64,000 nt of DNA, from contig CP141150.1 of the NCBI GenBank assembly GCA_035235625.1, positions 3,534,001 through 3,598,000 on the forward strand, in the 5' to 3' direction. Origin of the DNA: Saururus chinensis (lineage: Eukaryota > Streptophyta > Magnoliopsida > Piperales > Saururaceae). This document shows, one piece after another, positions 48,301 to 58,283 of the stretch. The position numbers and the translations under genes were made by a program. The notes under the pieces were generated by a model that did not search any database, was not told the DNA's origin, and was given only the letters and a program-made list of their open reading frames with translations. Numbering within the stretch: position 1 is the stretch's first letter; each line of letters begins with the position of its first letter.

Positions 48301-50185
48301 CGGTGCGATCAGATGTCAAGGGTGTACACTCTGAAGATCAGCCGGTGGCTAAGACGTGCACAACCGGCCACAAGACGTCGAAATCGGCCGTGGACAGCAC
48401 CCAACGGCGACGATTTCGGTCAACAAAGGCCCACATACGGGCGGAGAGCTTGGGGCAATGCTCGAGAACCAAAGGAGAGGTGGAGGATAGCTCTAGTGAT
48501 CAACTCCACTCGGTGGCAAAGCCAACCGATGGTTAGGCGGCACGAATGCGGCGCCTAAACCCAGAAGTACACGCGTGGCCACATGCGCACGCGACCCAAA
48601 GGGTGGGGGAGAGGGCTGAACGGAGATGACCCAAGGCCCACAAAAGCCAACAGGGCTAAGGCCCTTAGCTGTGGCCAATCTAAGCGGCAACATCGCCGAT
48701 CGCCACCCACAACCAATACCCATGGTGCGGGCGGCTGTGCATCTCGCACGATAGAGAGCAAGGGGAGGGTTCACGGTCGAGCAAAGGCTATGAGGCCGTC
48801 ACTGGCCAAGGCCTGAGCAGGTGAACTCGTCCACCTTCTGTCAAGGTAAGACATATAAATTCTTGCCAGAGGCTGTCTGGTACTGACAGCGTAAAATGGG
48901 CAAGAAGGGTCAACGGCACACATACCGGTAAGGCGGACTAGCTGCGGCTACGGGCCGCAAGGCTGAACAAGACCCAAAGGGGTGGCCCATTGGCATCACC
49001 GGGCCAGGGCGGAGCCGAACTAAGGTCCGCTAAATCAAATCCGGCATCCGACTGATAACGTCAGTCACAACGTCCAAAACGGACGTAGGCCAAAAATAGG
49101 GGACGGCCAGGGAAAACCCATAAGGGCGGAGCGGCCATGGGGTCGGAGGCTAAATCAGTCCAGGTGGGTGGAGCCATCCCTGGCCCATCGCCAGGCCGGG
49201 GCGGAGCCCACGATGGTCACGTCACCCTCACCCGCCAACGATGGCGGTGCCAGCCCAATGGAAAATCCACCCACAGTACCGCGCAAATCGGACTGGGCGG
49301 AGCAGAAGACGGCAGAGGGGATGGAATCGGGCTGGGTAGGGTGGTCCGCTGCCTTCGCCGGAGTAAGGCGAGGCTGGGGGAAGGCCGAATCGGCCACAAA
49401 TCACCGCCGGCAGCCACTGTTTGCCCAAACAGTCCGTCGGCGGAACAGTGCAGAGAGGGGGAGAAGAGTGCAAGACGGCGTAACGGAGGCCCACCGGGCC
49501 GGGAGGAGTGGCTCCTCGCCGTCGCCGGTCCAGGGCGGAGCCGTGGCTGGCCCGTGGCGGCGGCGGAACGGCGCTACGCAGTGGGGGCAGAAAACAGGGC
49601 AGTGGGGAGAGTAGAGCGGGACAGTGGAGCAGAGGCCGTCCGGGGCCGGGGGAGTGTCCTCCCGCCGTCGCCGGCCCACGGCGGCGGCGGAATCGCATGA
49701 AACAGAGAAAGGGGGCTCACCGGGGGAGGAGGCAGCGCGGCTATGGGGGCCGGGACGGCGGCCCCCCTGCCGTCGCACCGCCAGGGCGGAGCCGGTGCGG
49801 CGACCCACTGGCCCACCGGCGGCCGGTGGCCGGCGGGGACAGAGAAGCAGACGGGAAGGGGGGGGCAGCCACTGTTCACCCAACCGAACCAGTGGATCGG
49901 GATCGCGATCCCGATCCCTCTTTTTTTTCTTTTATTTATTTTTTCCAAACGTACGCTCAACGCGCGTTAACCCACTGGTTACGCGTCGAACCTCCAAAAT
50001 TCGCGCCGTAAGCGCGCAGCGAGGCCCGTGGCCCGCGACTAAGCCCCACACCCGACTCTATGGGTATAAATACGGAGGAAATATACATATATGTATACGC
50101 TAAAATGTCACATTTTTCTGTCGAAAATGACTAGAAAAATGACAAAAAAATTCCAAAAAATCGTAGAAAAATCAGGGACCTTACA
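45340..50185 (-). mobile_element. Giant LTR-like element (copy B), inverted and end-truncated
   Basis: The right end ATCAGGGACCTTACA (50185) is the complement of the start of copy A. From there leftward the whole of copy A can be followed in inverse order: the GC-rich part, the CTAGCCATCACTAG minisatellite (47770-47890), the 66-bp repeats (46765-47015), the CATTATGGGTCTTATAG repeats (46610-46730), and CTGATAAAACAGTTTATAAT (45358-45377). The last 95 bp or so of the family (ending GAGCGTTACA in A) are missing at the left, and no target duplication is found. 48900-50050 is much richer in CpG than the matching part of copy A and yields several long but mutually overlapping frames, which I take as non-coding. 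Confidence 0.8.
49130..49890. repeat. CpG-rich degenerate tandem repeats within copy B
   Basis: Blocks such as CCGTCGCCGG, CAGGGCGGAGCC and GGCGGCGGCGGAA recur with irregular spacing of roughly 100-150 bp. All six frames are largely open because of base composition, with no protein family visible. Confidence 0.6.
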
Positions 50186-50509
50186 GACTTAGGCTCATTC
50201 CTAGCTGTAGCCAAATTAGAACGAGAATAAAGAAGAAAAATGGCAGGTGGCCAAGGAAAATGCTACAAAGTTTATCGCTCTATATTCAACGCAAGTATTT
50301 CTTCGTTTGGAAGAAATGGTCCGAGAGAAAGATTCACTTTGACAGTTTGACCTTTTGGGGGAGATGGAGACGGAGTCACACAGAGAGGGTGGAAAGATTG
50401 GTCCATTAATGGATAAGCTGGAGTAACTATAACATTTATAGCTGATGAACATGTACTTTGGAGTGAAGAACAAGATAGGATTGAAACATCTATCCAGCGT
50501 ATATGGTCA
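50186..50509. other. Short intergenic stretch left of SDG40 relic 2
   Basis: A discontinuous plus-strand frame beginning ATGGCAGGTGGCC (50239) is interrupted by stops. I do not recognise it. Confidence 0.3.
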
Positions 50510-50880
50510 GGTTGTAAAAAATAATGAGTTCAATAAGCTGCCATCTACAATGCAAAACCAGAAAATTCAATGGTCGTAGAAAGACCGTGATGCAGAAATA
50601 AGTAAATTCTTTGAAACTATGGATGCAGGAACAGGTGTGGTGATGGCAACCTGTCTCAACTGCCTAGTACGGTGTTAATATAGGTGGAAAGATGGAAGCC
50701 TGCTACCAAGTGGAGGTTTAAGTACTGAAAGATACGTTCTGGGCCTTCTGGCTGCATTTCCTATTGCAATGAGGTGAATTTCTCTTAAGTCATAAAATGT
50801 TTGTGACTATGAGAAATACTTCTTGTTCATCACATTATTTCTAGAAATTATCTCATTTCCTTTTCTTGCCATGTAGTTGG
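50510..50880 (+). pseudogene. SDG40 relic 2 (exon 6)
   Basis: Recognisable blocks of the SDG40 last exon are AATAAGCTGCCATCTACAAT, AACCAGAAAATTCAA, AAATTCTTTGAAACTATG, GGTGTGGTGATGGCAACCTG and TGCATTTCCTATTGCAATGA. An internal deletion of about 50 bp (after TCTACAATG), frameshifts and stops break it. It starts about 325 bp right of LTR copy B. Confidence 0.88.
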
Positions 50881-51046
50881 ATAAGCTTCCTAGTCAGACA
50901 GAGCTGTCAATGACACCCATCAATTCGTCCCCAAAAGACAATGTCCAAGTCAAGGGCCAGTAGCTGCAGAGAAACTTCTATACATGCACAAATGCTTTTT
51001 CTCTGTCCCCTTCCCCCAAACTTGATCGTAAGTCATGCCTGGTTTA

Positions 51047-51601
51047 GGGGCTGTTGGGGTATTAAATCGTGAGAAGATTCAGCCGATTTAGTGTCAATTC
51101 AGCATTGAATTATTAGAATCCTGTTTATATACTGAAGCTACTGAATTAAAAATTCAGCACTATAGTTAGATTCAGGCTATTTCAGCCTGAATAAAGTCTG
51201 AATCACTAAGGTGATTCAGTCGATTCAGTCCCCTAATCACAGTTTTAAAAATTACAGATTCTATTATTTTTAAATGGTTATCGTTTATATCGATTTGAGC
51301 TTCGAAAAATGTATCATATAGGTATGGCCTACTTTAAAAGTTCAAAATTACCTACCCTTGTGGGATCTTGTTTAATAGAGCTTGAATTTAGAAGTGTAAT
51401 GGTGCTAAAAACGTGCATATTCGAGTTCGAAAGAGAGAGTTAGAGGTATTTAAAGTTTTAAGACTGGGTTTGACATGATATCTGAATTTATTTTAACAAA
51501 TTCTATAGCCAAACGTAATTTATAATCAGTGGTGAATTTACTAAATTGAATCGCTACTAAATTAAATCGCTACTGAATTAATTCAGTGCCCAAACGACCC
51601 C
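51047..51601. mobile_element. Tourist/PIF-Harbinger-type MITE, 555 bp
   Basis: The left end GGGGCTGTTGGGG and right end CCCAAACGACCCC are inverted copies matching the GGGSCTGTTTGG terminus of Tourist elements. A TTA target duplication is present on both sides (51044-51046 and 51602-51604). The interior holds many GATTCAG/CTGAAT-rich repeats and no transposase. Confidence 0.85.
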
Positions 51602-52148
51602 TTACTTAATTCTATTTCCATACCTTTCAGCTGGTCATGGAGTGACCGCGTGCAAATATGTGTGCCATTTACAGGCTTAGCAGCTTAGAATCTGAGGTCC
51701 TTTTTTTTTCCTTCTTTTTTTGGTGTTTGGTTTTTTCTTGCTTTTGATTTAGTGGGAACCATTTGTTGTGTTCATCGTTGGGCTTCTTTTCTTCTTGACT
51801 AAATTCTTAAAAGGGATTTTGTCGTCAACTACTGTACTTTTTTTTGGGCTACTTCAGCTTATGGAAAATCGACGAATACCTCCCTTATGTTTTCACTTAT
51901 CCACAAATGCTACCTTCTACTTTTTATATTTACAAGTAACCCCTAAGTTGGCGGTCAAAACTGTTATTATTCATTTATTGATTAGTCAACTTCTTACACA
52001 ATCAACTTATAATTTTCCCGCAATTGCTTCCCCTTTTGTTAAGTGTCAAAACCTATGGGAACTTATTTAATCCCGTGATTTTAAAGATTATTTTATAATA
52101 TTAACCAATGGAGGTAAGGGTCTATTTATTATATATTTTAAAAATATT

Positions 52149-52325
52149 TTATCCGTCTTATATTAATAGTTATATTTAAAAAATTAAATTTTTTATTAAA
52201 TGGTAAAACCCACATCTAAGATAAGAGAAAAAAACTTATGATATTTTTTTAAATACTTAATTATTAAAATTGAATAAAATAGAATTATTTTAGCCAAATG
52301 AAGCTATTAATGTTAGATGGAAGGA
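52149..52325. mobile_element. Stowaway-like MITE, copy 3
   Basis: Starts ATCCGTCTTATATTAATAG and ends CTATTAATGTTAGATGGAAG, inverted copies of each other. It resembles the copies at 19870 and 40237. Confidence 0.7.
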
Positions 52326-54365
52326 GTGTTAAAAATAAAAAAAATATTTATAAATAGGTAAAAATTTAAGGGAGTATTTACAAATTTCCCTAAGCTTATT
52401 TGAGCACCCAAGTCTTGTATCACAACTATTCTTATATATTGTCCATTGTATGTGTGGAATTGAAATTATTTTCGCAATGCTTGTCTTGGATTTATGGTTG
52501 TGACTTTAAAGAAATATTTTAAAAATTGGCTTGGACATTGACCCAGATTGATGTCTGGCCGGATCAACTGGGGGTTAACCGTTAACGGTCAACCCCAAGT
52601 TGACCCGGGTTATATAAATATATTCTTTCCTGTTTCTCTATGCCCCTTCCGCCTTCCCCTCCATCTCCTTGGTGCCCTGGCCACATCCCTGACTAGCTGA
52701 CGACCTTGATCGATCGACAACCTTTCCTCCTTCCCCTCCCTCTCCTCCAGGTAGCTTGGCTTGACCCAACAACCACTTTCTTCACGCTTCCCCTCCCTAG
52801 CAGCCCGACCACTAACCCGAAGGCCTCTTCCCCTTTCCCCTCTATCTCTTCACAAATGGCCTGACCCAAATCCCCAAACTATCTTCTACTTAAGCCGGTG
52901 CCGCTTAGCACATCCCTTCCGAGCTCCGGCCAATCAAAATCTGCTTGCCCCAAGATGGCTCTTCCACTCTTTTGTGGTGTCCTCCCCGCCACTTGTTGCC
53001 ACCGTCTGATGAGGCAACTGCTCAGTGTCGACAAGCTTCCGATTCCGAAGCTTGACGGAGATGTACAAGGTAGACATGAAGAAAGTGGAGGTGCCCTTCA
53101 CGATTGCAATGTCGAGGCTAGAGCAGGTCGAGACTTGCCATCTTTTATGGTGTTATCCTCAGAAATGGTTGGGGTCCTCTGGGGCAACCCCTCTCCTCAT
53201 CAACCCTTGCCTTGACCCACCCACGACCACTCCCTCTCTTCCCCTCTTCTTATAATTTTTTTTCTATAACCCAGACCGGCTTGGTTTGGGTCACCGGTTC
53301 TACCGGCTGGGTTTAATTAACCTGCCCGGGTCAATGTTGCCTGGTAACCCGGACGACTCAACCCGAATTTTTCACTGGACCAGTTGAATCCGATCAAACC
53401 GACAAAGCGTGTCCAAGTTTTGAGGAGTTTTTGAAATGCTACTTAAAACGACATTATGAGCTATGACCACCATGATGTCATCAACTTACTACCTCTAGAA
53501 AATAATTGAACCTAAGTGTTGCTTCACCTAATAGCCCAAAGAAGAAACAATATCGTTATGTCCTTAAAAGCCAATGTTTTAAAACCTAGACCGGCCTAGC
53601 TGGTATGGCCTATAAAATGGGCCTATTCATCGGAGTTGCCAAAACAAGTTGACCTAGCAGATTACACTGGCCTGGCTGGTCAAAATGTGACTCGTTGGGC
53701 CGGTCCAATTCAAACAGTGGATGGGAGGAAGCGAGGAATACCACAAAATATGTAAGTGAAGAAGAATTTGAATCTCAGCCTAACAGCTTCATTTGAGGCT
53801 TTTAACCAAATGGGCTACAATCTGTTTGTGATATATATAATCAACACTCATTTTGTATATATTATTAGTTTTATGATGTCATCAAAATACTTCATGTATC
53901 TTTACCAACTGCATTGCATTGATCTTGTGATACATATATTTTGTACCTAAATATATGCAACTTATTAAATTTATGAGATATAAATTATTTTTAATTGTTG
54001 ACATTATAAACTAGTCAACCATGGGTTAACCTACGGTTGAACTAGGTCGACCCAGCATGCCAACCTACGACCAATCTGGGTTGGTGGGTAGGCTGTGTTT
54101 TAAAGAATTGTTGAATACTACAAATTATTTTGGCCATGGCAACTATCTAAAGAAGAAAGGAAAGTTGTTTGTTATGATAAACAAAAGTGTAGGATGTTAT
54201 TTTCATACATTATATAATTCTGATTAGGAAAACTTACAAGAAGTTAAAAACTTGAAGATCAAATCAAATGTCGTACACTCTAACGTTAAGATAGATTTAT
54301 GCCCTTTGGATCTCTTGGACATCAGTCTCCTAGGATAATTTGATCTACAACATGTAGTAGGAGTG
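52326..54365. other. Intergenic, GC-rich patch and foldback-like repeats
   Basis: 52630-53260 is CT-rich and gives frames without recognisable domains. 53578-54112 is bounded by GTTTTAAAACCTAGACCGG and, inverted, TTTAAAACACAGCCTACCC, so it may be a further foldback element. No gene is supported. Confidence 0.4.
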
Positions 54366-55250
54366 TGACGACCGCCCATTTTTGTTTTTTATATATAAAT
54401 TTAATTGTCATAATGTTCGACATGCTCGACCAACACATGTAAGTCCGAACATGACGGCCGTCAATGTAGATCACAGTCACAGATGCTTTATATTAATAAT
54501 AAGCATACCACAGAGTTATAGCACAACAAAATATTATTCATGTGCTTAATAAAATATTTCACACAAGCCATGGACTTAGGTTCGTAGAGTTGAAGTTTTA
54601 CAAGCCTTACAAGTCTTCGGGCACATCATGCCCTTAAACTGCAGTCATATAAATATTACATATTTTCCAAAAACAGAGAGTAGATAAAATATTTGGGAAC
54701 ACTACACTTCCTTGACTTTTGCCCTCGCTGCATTACCTGCAGAATTTGGGGGTGGGTGAGTATTTTAAAATACTCAGCAGGTTGATTGAAAATCTAATAG
54801 AGATGCTAAGCAAAAATGTCTTTGAAAACCCTACAATATTTTCTTTAGAAACCTTTATCATGATAAATTATGCATAAAACAAAATAGTTCTAAATCACAA
54901 CAAATCCACAAGCCGCGACACCCTACGGCCTACCCTCGGCGCTCATGGGGCAAACGAGGGCCACTTAGGGACAAAACTTTCCCACGATTACCCTGTGCAT
55001 GCCACTTGCCGATTTATTTTTCTCGGCTGGCATCATCACTCTATGATTATTTCAGGTTCTCAAGCCCATAAATTAATCATTACATCGTTCAAAACATAGT
55101 AACATCCATGCTAAAATAGTTCATTACATAACATGTCTTCCATAATCAATCACATAAGCTTAATCATGTTAAATAATGCATAAATAAGTTATACTAAGCA
55201 CATGTTTAGAGGTTAAAGTCCCCTACCTTAACCCTTAGTTACAAATTTGT
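54366..55250 (-). repeat. Partial LTR, minus orientation
   Basis: The plus-strand end TGTGACGACCGCCC is the complement of an LTR 3' terminus. It carries, on the minus strand, ACTCACCCACCC before CTGCAGGTAATG (about 54777-54733), and AAGGTAGGGGACTTTAACCTC near 55233-55212. The other large LTRs in the window show matching modules. The 5' end in element orientation is not identifiable. Confidence 0.6.
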
Positions 55251-56773
55251 AATATTTATATGACTCAAGTAGGGTTAGGGTTTGGATTTTTGACCTGATA
55301 TAAAAATAGGGTTGGGGCATGACCCGACCTGATTTTAGTGCGGGTCAAGGCCAATCCAACCCGATTTGACCCGACCCAACCCAATTCCGAGCCCTAAGCT
55401 AAATGTCTCTATATTTTTATAGTCAACTAACAACCATCAACATGCCTTTAACTATTCCGTCTTTTATCTATAAGGAAACAAATATTTGAGTTAATAAAAC
55501 AACTGTAACATTCATTTATATCACCCTTATGAACTGCCATTGGCTCCTTGGAAATTCCAAGATCCACTTCACAGACACAAACAATCAAATTCTCTGTGTG
55601 GAATGTAGGCTATTTGAACCCTAAAAAATTTCTTTTATTTCCCAACTAAAGTAAAAAATGTTATTTTTCATTTACTTCATTACCCTATGTTTTTTTTATC
55701 ACTTTTCTCTTACTTCTCATAATACATAAACCCCTACTTCTTCTCCAAAATAACTTTTTTAACTCTAAGGATGTCAACCTCTTCCCCCCCCACCTCTTTT
55801 TCTTTTTTCAATAAAAATTCACAAAGGCCACTAGCTTGGATGCTAGCCACGGCCTGCTTGCTGTGACCCCAACTAGCCTAGCCTTGGTCGCAGCCAGCAT
55901 CTAGCAAGTTGCAGCTAGGCAGTTTGGCCATGACATACTAAATGCTGGCCAGGCGGTTTGGCTATGACCTACTGGATGTTGGCCACAACCAAATAGCCTA
56001 GTTGTGGCAATGAAGTGGCCAAACCGTATGGCCACGACCAAGGAGGGAGCAGATAGGCAAGTGGGTGGGTAGGTTGAGGAGGAGGGGGGCCAAGATTGGG
56101 CTATTGGTGGCCATGTTATCATTGGCTAGCACCGGAGAAGGAGAGGTGAGGATGGGGGGGGGGGGGGGTAGAATATTTTTTTAGATATGGGGAGGGTGAG
56201 AGACTTCACGTTCTCATTGAAAATAGATAGTTCCACGAAGAAAACATTTTTATGCTCACCCACCATGACCACAATGCATGACTAGTGGATTTATGGAGGG
56301 GAGATCTTGGGAACTTATTGGACCTGGTTCTCTAAGTTTCTCTCTAATCAATTCCTTAGTAATGTGGCGCTAAACTCCTAATTTTGTTCACCAAGACTTG
56401 GTATGAAAATTGGTCACACTAGACAAATCTTTCTTTGAACTACATGTTGCTCACAAGGACTAGAAGAGTAATAGCTCAACAGATGGAAGCTTGGTTGCAA
56501 CTACAAATCTTAGTTTCTAGACAAACTTTGTCCCCATAAATACATTTCCAATTGTAGTTTTTGCGTAAGTCCAAACATTGTGCACCATTAGAATTTGATA
56601 TGATAATGCACATAACTCAGGGGGCAAATTGCTTTCTACTCTTTTGCATTGTCAAATCTCGATCCAATGGCTCATGATGCTTAGGCTATCATAGATGTAC
56701 GTGAGCCCAGGCTTATACAAACTTAGTCTAGTTGCTCTGTTATAATTTAGTTTAGTTATAGTTATATATATAT
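55251..56773. other. Intergenic, no clear gene
   Basis: It includes repeated ACCCGACCCAACC text (55320-55385), a patch of TGGCCACGACCAA repeats (55830-56110) and a G homopolymer near 56155. No coding region is supported. Confidence 0.4.
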
Positions 56774-56985
56774 AGGAAAAAGTTTATATGAGCTCGGGCT
56801 CATATAAACCTATATAAGCCCAGGTTCTATGGGCCATCGGATTTATATCCGGTAGCCTATAATATTCATGGGTTTAAATGCTCATAAGTAACCATGAATA
56901 TTATGGGCCGTCGGATGTAAATTCGATGGCTCATAGAGCCCGGGCTTACATAGGTACATATGAGCCCGGGCTTATATAAACGGGA

Positions 56986-56988
<3 letters not shown>
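56774..56988. repeat. Palindromic element, copy 1 of 3
   Basis: A foldback whose halves read TATGAGCTCGGGCTCATATA...ATGGGCCATCGGATTTATA and the inverse. It is set between TA runs. It is AT-richer than copy 2, consistent with CpG decay. Confidence 0.8.

Positions 56989-57020
<32 letters not shown>
56989..57020. repeat. (AT)n between palindrome copies 1 and 2
   Basis: A 32-bp AT dinucleotide run. Confidence 0.9.
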
Positions 57021-57024
<4 letters not shown>

Positions 57025-57226
57025 AAAAGTTAGTATGAGCCCGGGCTCACGCGCGCCGGCGTGCGCCCGGGCTCAATGGGCCGTCGGATTTACATCCGAC
57101 GGCCCATCAAACTCACGGGTTAAAGTGCCCCGTGAGTTTGATGGGTCGTCGGATGTAAATCCGACGGCCCAATGAGCCCGGGCGCACGCCGGCGCGCGTG
57201 AGCCCGGGCTCATACTAACGGGACTC
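57021..57226. repeat. Palindromic element, copy 2, near-perfect and CpG-rich
   Basis: 57029-57219 is an inverted repeat with arms of about 90 bp and only about two mismatches, folding around TTAAAGTG (57120-57127). Each arm contains its own hairpins: TGAGCCCGGGCTCA, a perfect palindrome, and GGGCCGTCGGA with TCCGACGGCCC around TTTACA. The single strand could therefore form a branched, cloverleaf-like fold. Confidence 0.92.
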
Positions 57227-57247
57227 ATATATATATATATATATATA

Positions 57248-57541
<294 letters not shown>

Positions 57542-57694
57542 CTAGTTATATGAGCTTGGATATCACATGTCGTTGAATTTTAATCCCACAAATACATAAC
57601 TTAGTGGCATGCTGGTTTTATTTCTCCTTGTGCCATCGGGTCTTGATTCAATGGCTCATGATGATTGGGTTCACGCTCATGTGTATAAGCCCAG

Positions 57695-57727
<33 letters not shown>

Positions 57728-58283
57728 CATGAGAGAGGGGAAATTTGTTCTTCCATTTATATGTCCGTATTCATTCATATGCCTTTGTTGTTTTTACTCA
57801 ACTTAGTCTAGTGGCTCCTTTATATAACGTATTTTAAGAAAACAAAATTCGAGAACATGCATAAACTGTGAGTGCTTTTAGTACATATAAAATTATTAAA
57901 CATACTCTGAACTATCCAAAAACTTGGTCATATCTCATAAACCCAGTTCAGTTGATATAAATGGACTAAGCAAAACTCAATAATTACAAGAAGAGAACGT
58001 ATTACACCAAGGTGGAAAGTAGACTGATTCACATCATGAAACATTCCACAACATAATAACACGCTAAAGGTTGGAGAGTGCACTCAGGTTACCTGCTTTT
58101 CATAGAAGAGGGATCTAACCCGGAACCGGAGAGGATAACTACGCCGGGAAGGACAAGGAAGGTGTCGAAAGCGAGGGTGTGGCACCGACGAGGATAGCCG
58201 AGGCCGAAAGCGATGAGGGATGGGTCGAGTGAGAGACGGAGGAATTCCGACGGGGAGGCCAAGACAGTTGAGGAAGGAGCTGT
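57542..58283. other. 3' flank of NLR2
   Basis: A short (TA)n lies at 57695-57717. No gene is supported. The GC-rich 58100-58283 region is probably NLR2 3'UTR. Confidence 0.4.

Noticed and set aside
49137-50103. Several long overlapping open frames on both strands of the GC-rich block
   Set aside because: They arise from GC-rich repeats inside LTR copy B, overlap in five or six frames, show no domain and have no equivalent in copy A.
52761-53255. Frames in the CT-rich block at 52.7-53.3 kb
   Set aside because: Overlapping frames of low complexity with no domain or splice support.
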